This document shows positions 24,862 through 33,243 of a stretch of DNA of 64,000 nt, piece by piece. The stretch is taken from assembly GCF_000253255.1 (NCBI RefSeq), contig NC_015580.1:3423001-3487000 (forward strand), written 5' to 3'. Both the position numbers and the translations under genes were made by a program. The stretch is from Novosphingobium sp. PP1Y (GTDB taxonomy: Bacteria; Pseudomonadota; Alphaproteobacteria; Sphingomonadales; Sphingomonadaceae). The notes under the pieces were generated by a model, which was given only the letters and a program-made list of their open reading frames with translations, searched no databases and was not told the DNA's origin. Every line of letters starts with the position of its first letter. The stretch's first letter is position 1.

Positions 24862-25104
24862 GCCTTGCTCGCCGATAAGGATTACGATGGCGAAGACCTC
24901 CTCCTGCGCAACATCGTGCCCGTCATCACACTGCGTTCGAACCGCAATGCTCCGGAGCATCCTGACTATCGCCGCTATCGAAATCGCAATCTCTTCGAAC
25001 GCATGTATGGGTTCCTCAAGTACCAACGCCGCATCGCAACACGCTTCTAGAAAACCGCACCTTCCTACTTCAGCTTTGTCAACTTCGCCGCCGCAAGGCT
25101 ATAG
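24862..25104 (+). pseudogene. IS5-family transposase, 3' remnant
   Basis: Translation gives LLADKDYDGEDLL, IVPVITLRSNRNAP, YRRYRNRNLFERMYGFLKYQ, RRIATRF, a TAG stop at 25048-25050, then KTAPSYFSFVNFAAARL and a second stop. This is the C-terminal DDE region of an IS5-type (IS427-like) transposase; the internal TAG falls where Tyr-Asp is usual. The 5' part is not recognisable in 24692-24861, which otherwise holds nothing I can name. The element is inactive. Confidence 0.75.
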
Positions 25105-25223
25105 TTGAAGCATGAAGCATTTTGTCAGCACAGCCCAATGGCTACTCGTTCGGCTTCGACCGTGATCGACCAAGGCATGATCTGTTGGGGAGCAATTCCA
25201 CGAGAACGGCGCGATAGAAGATC

Positions 25224-25580
25224 TCACGCTTCCGAGGAGCGAATCGCGACCGCCGTTGCAAGTTTACGGCGGACAACACGGGCAGCATGGAGGAAGGAGA
25301 ACCGATCGGGATCCTCGTCGGCCGAGAGTGCGGCCTCGTGGATCAGTTTGCGGATGGCAAAGTGAGCGATGATCATGCCGTAGAATTCCTGGCGCACCAA
25401 ATCGGGTGTCTTGGAACGCAGGACGATCCGTGAACCACGCAAATGGGTCTTCAACTCATCGAAGGCGGTCTCGATTTCCCAGCGTTCGTGATTGAGTGCG
25501 GCCAGTTCCGGCGCCTGCGCGTGATCGAGGATTGTTGTGACCGGTCGATAGAGCTGTGAGGTTCGGCGACATCGTTTCAA
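25224..25580 (-). pseudogene. IS4-family transposase, 3' fragment
   Basis: The 118-codon frame begins abruptly at YRPVTTILDHAQAP and continues HERWEIETAFDELKTHLRG, RIVLRSKTPDLVRQEFYG and RFSFLHAARVVRRKL. These are motifs of the last third of DDE transposases of the IS4 group, including the YREK-like WEIE...K stretch. The N-terminal two thirds are absent and the break coincides with the left flank of the IS481-type transposase gene. The C-terminus also diverges after RRKL. It is a dead fragment, probably cut by the neighbouring insertion. Confidence 0.78.
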
Positions 25581-25641
25581 TTTTGCTGGCCTAATGCCCG
25601 GCCGGCCTGTCCATCATATCCCCAGCCAAGGAGGGAGGGCG

Positions 25642-26604
25642 ATGGATCTGGTCAAAGCGCGATTAGGCTGGGTCCAGCTGTATGCGCAAACGGGTGATGC
25701 CGGCCTCGTCTGTCGGCATTGCGGCATTTCGCGTCCAACGCTGTGCAAATGGTGGCGACGGTATCAAGCAGCCGGCGTTGCCGGGCTGATCGAGGAGAGC
25801 CGACGACCGAAGCGGTTCGCAGCCCAGAAGGTCTTTGCCGAGCAGGAGGTCCTGGTCCTCAGATTGCGCCGAGAACGCAAGCTCGGGATCAAGCAGCTGC
25901 GCAACGAGCTCATTCGTCAGCATGATCTGACGCTTTCGCTCGATACCATTCACCGCGTGCTTGTCCGCCACGACGAGCAGGTCCTCAAGCGACCGCGGCG
26001 AAGGGTGAAAGGGAAGATCCGCTACAGTCAGCCCATTCCCGGCGACCGCGTGCAGATGGATGTCTACAAGATCGTGCCTGGCGTGTACCAGTACACCGCC
26101 ATCGATGACTGCTCACGCTACAAGGTGCTGAGCGCTTTTCCTCGTCGTGCAACCGCCAATACGCTGATCTTTCTTGAACAGGTGATTGAGGAGATGCCCT
26201 TCGCCATCCAGCGAATTCAAACTGACCGCGGGCTCGAGTTCTTCGCGCAAGCGGTTCAGCAGCGGCTGATCGATTGGGGCTGCGAGTTCCGTCCGATCCG
26301 GCCGCGTTCGCCTCATCTCAACGGAAAGGTTGCACGTACCCGACGCGCCGATCTCGAGGAGTTCTGGTGCACGGTAGATCCGAGGGAACCGGACATCGCT
26401 GATCGGCTTGCCGAGTGGCAACACCACTGGAATTGGTTCCGCCCGCACACCGCGCTCAGCGGCGCATCTCCCATCGGCCGGGTAATAGAGTTGATGGAGA
26501 AAACGCCGCTTCGCGAGGAGGTCGACGTCCGCTTCGAGCCCGCCGAAGAACGCATGCGACATCATGACGACCGCATCGACCAAGCTCTTTCTGCAATGAA
26601 ATGA
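25642..26604 (+). mobile_element. IS481-family transposase, apparently intact
   Basis: This 320-residue transposase has an N-terminal HTH (CRHCGISRPTLCKWWRRYQ) and an rve/DDE integrase core. The core shows Asp in VQMDVYKIVPG, Asp in IQTDRGLEFF and the SPHLNGKVARTRRADLEEFW region with the third acidic residue. ATG 25642 is chosen because it follows the ribosome site GGAGGG and starts the HTH region; the frame reaches back to 25594. The frame is open throughout. Terminal inverted repeats were sought near 25605 and 26630 but no convincing pair was seen, so the element's ends are not set. Confidence 0.85.
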
Positions 26605-26685
26605 TGTCCCCAGACCCTACACGTCATACCATTCGGCACACAACATGCCTGCGCTACTTCGAGACTCATGAGAACTTCCGTCAGC

Positions 26686-28434
26686 TCAGAACGCGTCCAC
26701 AATCATTGTCATGATCGCCTCTTCACCTGCAGCAATGCTGACGGCCAGGCCATCTGCCTGCGGCAGAACCCGTGATGCGAAGAAGTTCGCTACATGTATT
26801 TTCGAGGCATGGAACGGAGTGTCGCTTGACGCAGCCGCCACTGCCATGCGCGACCACATCCAGCCAAAGGATACGAGCGCAAACAAGCGCAGGTAGTCGA
26901 CCGCTGCCGCGCCGAGCGCATCGACGCTTCCACCGCTAAGTTCAACTGTCGACTCGCGCAGGAGCCCCAGTGCCTTTCCGGTGCGCTGCGCGACCAGCGA
27001 TGCGGCCTCAACTTGCAACGCCCCGGCAAGATCGGCTTCAATCAGGTCGAAGAACCCTTGCGCAACCGTGCCGCCGGCCATCGACAGCTTGCGTCCGACA
27101 AGATCCATAGCCTGCACCCCGTTGGTGCCCTCATAGATCTGGGCAATGCGCGCATCGCGCACATATTGCTCCATGCCCCATTCGCGGATGTAGCCGTGGC
27201 CGCCAAAGACCTGCTGGGCCTGAACCGCGCTCTCGAAGCCGAAGTCTGTGAAGGCCGCCTTCACGACCGGAGTGAGAAGCGCGACAACGCCATCAGCCCG
27301 CTCGCGCTCGGCCGCATTGGGGTGAGAATGCGCACGGTCTAACTGGAGGGCAGTCCAGCCAGCAAGCGCACGCCCGGCCTCTACGAAGGCGCGAACATTC
27401 AGGAGCATGCGGCGAACATCGGCATGCTCGATGATTGCAACCGGCCCGCGTGAACCATCGGCGTTGCGGCCCTGCAGGCGCTCACGGGCGTAGCCTGTGG
27501 CTTGCTGATAGGCGGCGCCTGCTATGCCCAGCCCCTGGATCCCGACCATCAGACGCTCGGCATTCATCATCGTGAACATGGCGGCCAGACCGCGATGCGG
27601 CTCCCCGACGAGCCAGCCGATGGCGTCGTCATAGTTCATCACGCAAGTCGGCTGCGCATGGATACCCATTTTCTTCTCAAGCGCGCCCACCGACATGGCA
27701 TTGCGGATGGTGAAGGCGCCTTCACCATCGGGCAGGAACTTAGGCACCAGGAACAGGCTGATCCCCTTCACCCCGGCAGGAGCATTGGGAAGGCGTGCGA
27801 GCACGAGGTGGACTATATTGCCGCCAAAATCGTGATCGCCCGAGGAAATGAAGATCTTCTGCCCGCTCACGGCATAGCTGTCATCGCCCTTGGGCACAGC
27901 TTTGGTCTTGAGCAGCGCCAGGTCGGTGCCTGCCCCGCTCTCGGTCAGCGCCATGGCCCCAGTCCACTCGCCGCTCACCATCTGCGGCAAGTACATTGCT
28001 TTCAGCTCGTAGCTCGCATGGGCGGCAATTGCTTCGGCCGCACCGCGTGTCAGGCCAGGGAACAGGCCGAAAGAGAGATTGGTCGCCGACATCATCTCAT
28101 CGAGCCAAAGTTGCAGGATAAAGGGCAGCCCCTGCCCTCCCCACTCGGGATCGGCGGAGAGCGCGGGCCAGCCACCTTCGACGAACTCGCGGTAAGCATC
28201 TGCAAAGCCGGAAGGCGTCTGCACCGCGCCATCGACCAGGCGGCTCCCCTCCTCGTCGCCCTCGCGATTGATCGGACCAAGCGTCTGCGTGCACAGCTTG
28301 CCGGCTTCTTCGAGTACTGCGGCTGCGAGGTCCGCGTCCACGCCCTTGCCAAGATCGGCCATGGCGCTGTCGAAGCCGAGCACTTCTGTCAGCAGGAAGC
28401 GGTAGTCTTCAATCGGGGGCATGTAATCGATCAT
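26686..28434 (-). CDS. Acyl-CoA dehydrogenase, large DmdC/AcdA-like type
   Basis: At 582 residues this is the long ACAD type (about 590) with an added C-terminal helical region. Seen are the N-terminal helical domain, FAD-site motifs ALTESGAGTDLALLKT and IFISSGDHD, the HAQPTCVMNYDDAIGWLVG segment and YEGTNGVQAMDLVGRKL, with the catalytic Glu expected in the YEGTNG region. Relatives include 3-methylmercaptopropionyl-CoA dehydrogenase, but many act on unknown acyl-CoAs. A TetR gene lies 100 bp upstream on the same strand with a palindrome between them, a common arrangement for fatty or aromatic acyl-CoA oxidation. The substrate is not determined. Confidence 0.9.
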   Translation of the reverse strand: MIDYMPPIEDYRFLLTEVLGFDSAMADLGKGVDADLAAAVLEEAGKLCTQTLGPINREGDEEGSRLVDGAVQTPSGFADAYREFVEGGWPALSADPEWGGQGLPFILQLWLDEMMSATNLSFGLFPGLTRGAAEAIAAHASYELKAMYLPQMVSGEWTGAMALTESGAGTDLALLKTKAVPKGDDSYAVSGQKIFISSGDHDFGGNIVHLVLARLPNAPAGVKGISLFLVPKFLPDGEGAFTIRNAMSVGALEKKMGIHAQPTCVMNYDDAIGWLVGEPHRGLAAMFTMMNAERLMVGIQGLGIAGAAYQQATGYARERLQGRNADGSRGPVAIIEHADVRRMLLNVRAFVEAGRALAGWTALQLDRAHSHPNAAERERADGVVALLTPVVKAAFTDFGFESAVQAQQVFGGHGYIREWGMEQYVRDARIAQIYEGTNGVQAMDLVGRKLSMAGGTVAQGFFDLIEADLAGALQVEAASLVAQRTGKALGLLRESTVELSGGSVDALGAAAVDYLRLFALVSFGWMWSRMAVAAASSDTPFHASKIHVANFFASRVLPQADGLAVSIAAGEEAIMTMIVDAF

Positions 28435-28475
28435 TGCATCACTCCGAATTCGATGGAGCGCGAGCTACACCAAAC

Positions 28476-28488
28476 GACTGTTACAGTC
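28476..28488. promoter_or_regulatory. Palindrome upstream of the acyl-CoA dehydrogenase gene
   Basis: GACTG-TTA-CAGTC is a perfect 5-bp dyad, 42 bases upstream of the acyl-CoA dehydrogenase start and just after the TetR stop codon. A TTGACT at the same place on the minus strand could be a -35 box, which would put the dyad over the promoter. Binding by the adjacent TetR is inferred. Confidence 0.5.
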
Positions 28489-28534
28489 AAATCGGCGACA
28501 AACCCTGGCGGCGGATCGTTGTTCGAATGACCAG

Positions 28535-29149
28535 TTATTCGTGGCGGAACACAGCTACAATCTGCGCCGCGATTTGCGCAGGTGTGAGCCTGCCAGGCCG
28601 AAACCAGTCGCTGGCGGAGTTCAGCTGGGATAGCAGGAGATTGCGATAGATCGACCGATCAATTTGTGATGGAAGCGGCAAGGCATCCACTAACGACCGA
28701 AACAGCTCCTCGAATTTGTCACGTCGCGCGATCAGCGCCCCGCGTATTCCGTCAGGCACTTCCCGAAAATCATTCATCATCGGCATCGTCAGGGAATCGG
28801 GTGCAAGCTGGATGTCGAGCAATGTCGCACACGCGACTTCCAGCTTGCGCCAAGGCCCCTCTACCCGGCTGACCGCCTCCGCAATTCTAACCTCTGCGGC
28901 ATCGAGCGCGGCGTTGTGAAGCTCAAGGAAGAGCGAATCCTTGGACTTTATATGATGATAGAGCGACCCGCCAAAGACGCCTGCTAGTGCGCCGATATCC
29001 CGAAGTGACGTACCCCGATACCCTTTCCGGGCGAAGAGTTGAGCAGAAATTTCAAGAATTTCGCGCTTACGTGGACTGATTTCGGTCGCATAGCTGGCGT
29101 CAAGTTGAGCGCTGGAGGGACTCGATCGAGATTGAATGGGTTCTCTCAT
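28535..29149 (-). CDS. TetR-family transcriptional regulator
   Basis: The HTH is at residues about 26-70 (KREILEISAQLFARKGYRG, then SLRDIGALAGVFGGSLYHHI), followed by a helical C-terminal domain with TetR_C-like features. ATG 29149 is preferred over 29167 on spacing, but both are possible. It lies 100 bp upstream of the acyl-CoA dehydrogenase gene on the same strand and is likely its repressor, with an acyl-CoA as probable ligand in view of such pairs elsewhere. No other likely target is near. Confidence 0.88.
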   Translation of the reverse strand: MREPIQSRSSPSSAQLDASYATEISPRKREILEISAQLFARKGYRGTSLRDIGALAGVFGGSLYHHIKSKDSLFLELHNAALDAAEVRIAEAVSRVEGPWRKLEVACATLLDIQLAPDSLTMPMMNDFREVPDGIRGALIARRDKFEELFRSLVDALPLPSQIDRSIYRNLLLSQLNSASDWFRPGRLTPAQIAAQIVAVFRHE

Positions 29150-29239
29150 GGGCGCACGACATAGCATTTTGCCGAAACAATCCCTGACCTAAATAATTTC
29201 AGACCCCAAAAAAGGACACAAAGAATGAACAAATTGCCT

Positions 29240-29479
29240 TCAAAAATCCGACTTCCCAACTGGCGTCACGTCCGCCACGAACACCGCACTCGAAGCAATC
29301 TTCTCAAGGATTAGAGGCATGATCTCGACGGCGCCGAGCGCTCCCTTCGTGTCGTGATCCAACGATGGCCGATCAGCATCGTCGAAGTCGAAATCTCCCG
29401 CCAACAGCGCAACTACGTCCTCGAGCGCGGCCTTGATGAAATGACCGTTGGTCTTCGGTGAGACGTCATCCTGCCAGGA
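29240..29479 (-). pseudogene. Fragment of a TIR-like / nucleotide-binding-type protein
   Basis: In this frame about 79 codons read SWQDDVSPKTNGHFIKAALE, a variable stretch, SLDHDTKGALGAVEIMPLIL, EKIASSAVFVADVTPVGKSD, then a stop. From memory this matches the first third of a family of bacterial proteins that begin with YSWQSD-like and continue DxDxxGxxGxxDI...VFVADVT. These are often called TIR-like and occur in genomic islands, some near defence genes. A stop at 29480-29482 lies just before SWQ, so the start codon is lost or frameshifted, and the C-terminal part is missing. The remaining frame is too coherent for chance. Confidence 0.6.
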
Positions 29480-29623
29480 TCAGAAAACCTTCACCCATTC
29501 CTCCTATGGTCTGCTCTCCACATTGGGGAGCAGGCCGACAGATCGATAGCAAGTCTCCGAGAGGTGAATAGCCCCAAGATTTCTGGACGCCTTCTATCCT
29601 AATTTTGAGGACAGGAGACGACG

Positions 29624-29985
29624 ATGGGGAAGCCCAATTTCAGTGATGAGTTTAAGCGTGATGCGGTAGCCCAGATCACCGAGCGTGGGTATCGGGTAGC
29701 GGAGGCTTCTGAGCGGCTCGGCGTCAGTCAGCATTCGCTGTATGCCTGAAGCGGCAGCTGGCGAAGGCGGTATCTGGCGATGCCAGCAAGGATGGCGAGA
29801 TCCGCCAGTTGAAGCGCGATCTGGCCCGGGTAACCGAGGAGCGCGACATCCAAAAAAAGCCACCGCGCATTTCGCTCGAGATGCAAAGTGAGATACGCGT
29901 TCATTGCTGAGCATCGCGATCATTTTGGCGTGCGGGCAATGTGCCGGTGTTTGGCCGTGCAACCCAGCGGCTACTATGCATGGCA
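29624..29985 (+). pseudogene. IS3-family element, orfA and start of orfB, decayed
   Basis: ATG 29624 opens KPNFSDEFKRDAVAQITERG and ERLGVSQHSLYA, then TGA (29747-29749) where Trp is expected. The same frame continues KRQLAKAV, SKDGEIRQLKRDLARVTEER and DI: the helix-turn-helix and leucine-zipper parts of an IS3-type OrfA. A shifted frame then gives KVRYAFIAEHRDHFGVRAMC, RCLAVQPSGYYAWQP, the start of OrfB. Similarity ends near 29985 where the IS110-type sequence begins on the other strand. The single TGG to TGA change and the truncation make it inactive. Confidence 0.85.
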
Positions 29986-30928
29986 GCCCGTCCAATCGTG
30001 CCTGGATCGTCTGGCTCACCCGAGCAGGGTAGCGATAAGTCCATGCACCTTCGATTAGCACGCAGCGTGCTCGCCTATTGCCGGCCTTGGCAATGCCGCC
30101 GCGCTTCACCTGCTCGCCAGTTGAACTCTCGGATGGAACAAGCCCGAGGTATGCCATCAACTGCGGCGCTGTTTCGAAGCGTCGTATGTCGCCGATTTCC
30201 ACGACAAAGGTGACCGCTGCGATTAACGCAATGCCGCGCATTGCCTGATAGGCCTCCACGACAGGCGCCATGGACCAGGACGCAACTACCTCCGCGACCT
30301 GTTTTGTCAGCCGGTCTTCACGGATGGCCGCATCCTCAATGGCCTGGATATATTCGGCTAGGACTATGTGATGGGTAGGATGGGTGAAGCTTTGCGCCGC
30401 CAGCCATCGAAAATGGGCCCGTGTCCAAGGCGAGCGGCCGGGATATATCCGGCCACGGCGCAGCAAGAATGACTGAAGCTGCTGGCGTGCTTTCTTTAGC
30501 GCGTCGTGAGCGCACTCACGGGCACGGACAAGGTCTCGCACAGCTTCATGCGCTTCGTCCGGAACCCACACACCAGTCAACTCTCCGGCGCGATGCAGCC
30601 GTGCCAGGCTGACTGCATCGCGTCGATTGGTCTTCACTCGATCGCCCGGACGCTTGGGAATAAGGGATGGCGCAACGACCTGGCACGCATGTCCCAGCGC
30701 GATAATCTGGCGGTAAAGATCGTACCCGGTCGGGCCAGCCTCATAGCAGAAGTGAAGCTCGGCCCCGCGCTTTGCCAACTTGGCCACCATCGATGCAACC
30801 GATGTCGGTTCGGCTGAAATATCGCCGAAGAAACGGACTTCGCCGTTCCGCTCCTTTTCCGCGACCGCAACCGAGATCTTCGCTTTCGATGTATCGAGTC
30901 CGATGAAAAGTTCGCTATACTCGTGCAT
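29985..30928 (-). pseudogene. IS110-family transposase, C-terminally truncated
   Basis: Residues 1 to about 315 match IS110 transposases: LFIGLDTSKAKISVAVAE with the first catalytic Asp, HFCYEAGPTGYDLYR, PKRPGDRVKTNRRDA with the second acidic pair, then the Transposase_20 part (MRGIALIAAVTFVVEIGDI, LMAYLGLVPSESSTGE, WTYRYPARVSQTIQARLDG). The start is ATG 30928; the frame upstream to 31018 is leader. After about 29985 the frame enters the antisense of an IS3 remnant, so the last 60-80 residues of the Tnp_20 domain, with the catalytic serine region partly at risk, are replaced. The element is probably inactive. Confidence 0.85.
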
Positions 30929-31282
30929 GGTTCGCCCTCGCCTAAGCATGGGGATAGGCGCCGGCCCGTCCGGCGTAACCCCCGTTTCCTGCTTACTCCG
31001 AGGGCGGGCCAACTTCACCGCACGAACATACGGTCTTGGGGCTATTCATCTGAATGGTCGGCAAGTTCCTCTATCGCGTGTCCTGCGCGGGCAGCGCACG
31101 CCTCTCGAACATAAGCTGTGGAGACACCTTGTACAATTTGTCACTTCCTCTGGGGCGGACCCTCGAACTAACTATCGCTTGAACTCTCATGCCGAAGGAA
31201 TGTGCGCAGCCGATACGGACTGCCAAATGACCTTTGTACGGATGAAACAAGCAGCCGAGGCCGAGAAAGCCGGGAGACCGCA
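30929..31282. other. Non-coding flank of the IS110-type element and tannase upstream region
   Basis: No gene is supported in these bases. The part next to the transposase start corresponds to the left non-coding end of IS110 elements, where a structured bridge RNA is encoded in studied members. I did not fold it and cannot mark an RNA. The part near 31283 should hold the expression signals of the tannase-family gene. Confidence 0.35.
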
Positions 31283-32866
31283 GTGACGATTTTACATACC
31301 AAGGGCATTCTTGCCATCACTGCCTCGACTTGCGCGCTGGCCCTCGCAGACCCGGCCCAGGCGGCCTGTGCGGACCTGGCCAGTCTCGCCATTCAGGATG
31401 GCAAGGTCACCAGCGCCGAGATCGTCTCCAAAGGAGATTTCGAGCCGCCTGCCGGCTCCGGTCTGCCGCCCGGCGTTGCCGCAGCAAGCTATTCGGATGC
31501 GCCCGCCTTTTGCCGCGTGCGCCTGAGGCTGGCGCCTTCGTCGGACTCGGACATCAATAGCGAGGTCTGGCTGCCGCTCAAAGGCTGGAACGGCAAATAC
31601 GCCGGGGTCGGCAATGGTATTTGGGCCGGCTCTATCAGCTTCGCGGAACTGGGCCGCAATATTGCGCGCAACTATGCCACGGCCGCTACCGACACGGGCC
31701 ATGTCGGTAATGGCATGACGGCCGAATGGGCCGTGGGACATCCGGAAAAGCTGATCGACTTCGGCTACCGTGCGGTACATGTGACGACCGTCGCGGCCAA
31801 ACAGGTAATCAAGGCGTTCTATGGCCGCGCGCCGGATCTTTCCTTTTGGAACTCCTGCTCGACGGGCGGCAGGCAGGGCCTTATGGCCGCCCATCGCTAT
31901 CCGGAGGATTTCGACGCGATAAGCGCCATGGCTCCGGCCAATCCGATGACTGACCTGATGACCCAGAGCATGTGGCAGGGCTGGCAGCCGCAGCGCTTCA
32001 ATGTGCAGATCACGCCCGCCGATCTGGGAATGGTTCACGCCGCCGCAGTCGCGCAATGCGATACGCTGGATGGGGTCGAGGATGGGTTGATCGGCCGGCC
32101 GCAGCAATGCAGCTTCACCCCTACCAGCCTGCAGTGCAAACCCGGGCAGACAAAAGGCTGCCTGAGCGCAGGTCAGGTTTCCGCCATTGGCAACTTCTAT
32201 GGCGGAGTGCGCGCCACGGACGGTACGCAGTTGTTGACAGGCTGGCCAATCGGTTCGGAAATGCAGCTTGCCGCACTGGTCATGGGCACCGAGCCTTTCC
32301 CCGTTGCGATGAGCTATTTCCGCGACCTGGTCTATGGCGGAAGCGATCGTTGGGATTGGCGTGCGACCGATTATCGCACCTTGGCGAACGACGCGCGCCA
32401 GTTCGGCGCCGGTATACTCAATGTGCCTTCGGACGGGCTCGGTCAGTTCTTCGCGCGCGGAGGCAAGCTGCTATTGAGCCACGGCTGGACCGATGGACTG
32501 ATCCCGGCAACCAATACTCTACGCTTCTATCGGGACCTCTACTCAGCGCTCCCGCAGGAAGTCGCGCAGGACCAACTTCGCCTGTTCATGGCGCCCGGCA
32601 TGGACCACTGTTCGGGCGGCGAGGGCCCGAGCGAATTCGACACGCTCGGCACTATCGACGAATGGGCGGAAACCGGCAATGCGCCCGATCGGATCGCCGC
32701 CACGCGCCCGACCCGGGCCGTAACCTTTCCGGGACAACCGCCCGCCCCGCCACGCGCACCGATGGAACGGCCGCTCTGTGCTTATCCATGGGTTGCGCAA
32801 TATGACGGCAATGGCGATCCATCGTCGGCCACCAGTTTTACCTGCGGCATGTCCGACGATCTGTGA
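31283..32866 (+). CDS. Exported tannase/feruloyl esterase-family hydrolase
   Basis: GTG 31283, preceded by GGGAG at good spacing, begins a signal peptide (VTILHTKGILAITASTCAL... cleavage near DPAQAA). The mature enzyme (about 500 residues) has the family's CS-HC pairing: Cys192-Ser193 in NSCSTGGRQGL and Asp in SHGWTDGLIP, with His-Cys in APGMDHCSGG, giving a Ser-Asp-His triad and a disulfide beside it. The family cleaves phenolic esters such as gallate, ferulate or terephthalate half esters, in the periplasm or outside. It lies 377 bp before the TonB-dependent receptor and aromatic catabolic genes, so it may release the aromatic acid they use. Confidence 0.9.
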   Translation: MTILHTKGILAITASTCALALADPAQAACADLASLAIQDGKVTSAEIVSKGDFEPPAGSGLPPGVAAASYSDAPAFCRVRLRLAPSSDSDINSEVWLPLKGWNGKYAGVGNGIWAGSISFAELGRNIARNYATAATDTGHVGNGMTAEWAVGHPEKLIDFGYRAVHVTTVAAKQVIKAFYGRAPDLSFWNSCSTGGRQGLMAAHRYPEDFDAISAMAPANPMTDLMTQSMWQGWQPQRFNVQITPADLGMVHAAAVAQCDTLDGVEDGLIGRPQQCSFTPTSLQCKPGQTKGCLSAGQVSAIGNFYGGVRATDGTQLLTGWPIGSEMQLAALVMGTEPFPVAMSYFRDLVYGGSDRWDWRATDYRTLANDARQFGAGILNVPSDGLGQFFARGGKLLLSHGWTDGLIPATNTLRFYRDLYSALPQEVAQDQLRLFMAPGMDHCSGGEGPSEFDTLGTIDEWAETGNAPDRIAATRPTRAVTFPGQPPAPPRAPMERPLCAYPWVAQYDGNGDPSSATSFTCGMSDDL

Positions 32867-33169
32867 AGCAGCGCAAAGATAGCTGAGCGGGTGGCTTCGG
32901 GTCCTGGCAACCGCGAGGACATGAAGCCGCCTTCCTGTTTTCGCCACTCGCAGCCGTCCCAGCGGCCCCGCAGTGCGACTGTCCTCTTCGCTGCGGGCCA
33001 CGTCGTAATTGCGCCCACTGCATTATCGCATCCTGAAACGGCTGCAGTGAATCGGGCGGAACTTCGCTGAAAATATGACAGCGCAAGGGCTCGATGAGGA
33101 CCTTTGCCGAACCGAACCCGCCGGGCCCGGGAGGGCGTCCGGGCGGATAAATTCGGTGTTGATCGGGCT
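32867..33169. other. Intergenic region between tannase and receptor genes
   Basis: This 303-base GC-rich stretch shows no supported gene and no clear hairpin with T-run. The open frames crossing it on the minus strand have no recognisable product. The AT-rich part from 33170 onward is annotated separately as an operator. Confidence 0.4.
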
Positions 33170-33217
33170 CATTATTCATGATAGCGGGAATAAATAATTC
33201 ATTCACCAAGGAATAAT
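33170..33217. promoter_or_regulatory. Two tandem operator-like dyads before the TonB-dependent receptor gene
   Basis: Site A is TTATTC (33172-33177), 10 bases, then GAATAA (33188-33193). Site B is TAATTC (33195-33200), 10 bases, then GAATAA (33211-33216). Centres are 23 bp apart. In both, CATTATTC or AATAATTC is followed by nine bases and GGAATAA. A third copy lies at 39433-39457 between the TetR gene and the MBL gene. The repeated arrangement suggests binding of the TetR protein encoded at 38764-39411, which is inference. Confidence 0.75.
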
Positions 33218-33243
33218 GTGGTGGAAGCAGAGGGGAGAGTGGG

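Noticed and set aside
25600..26640. Search for IS481 terminal inverted repeats
   Set aside because: Similar words (TCCCCAG) occur at both flanks but in direct rather than inverted orientation, so no ends were assigned.
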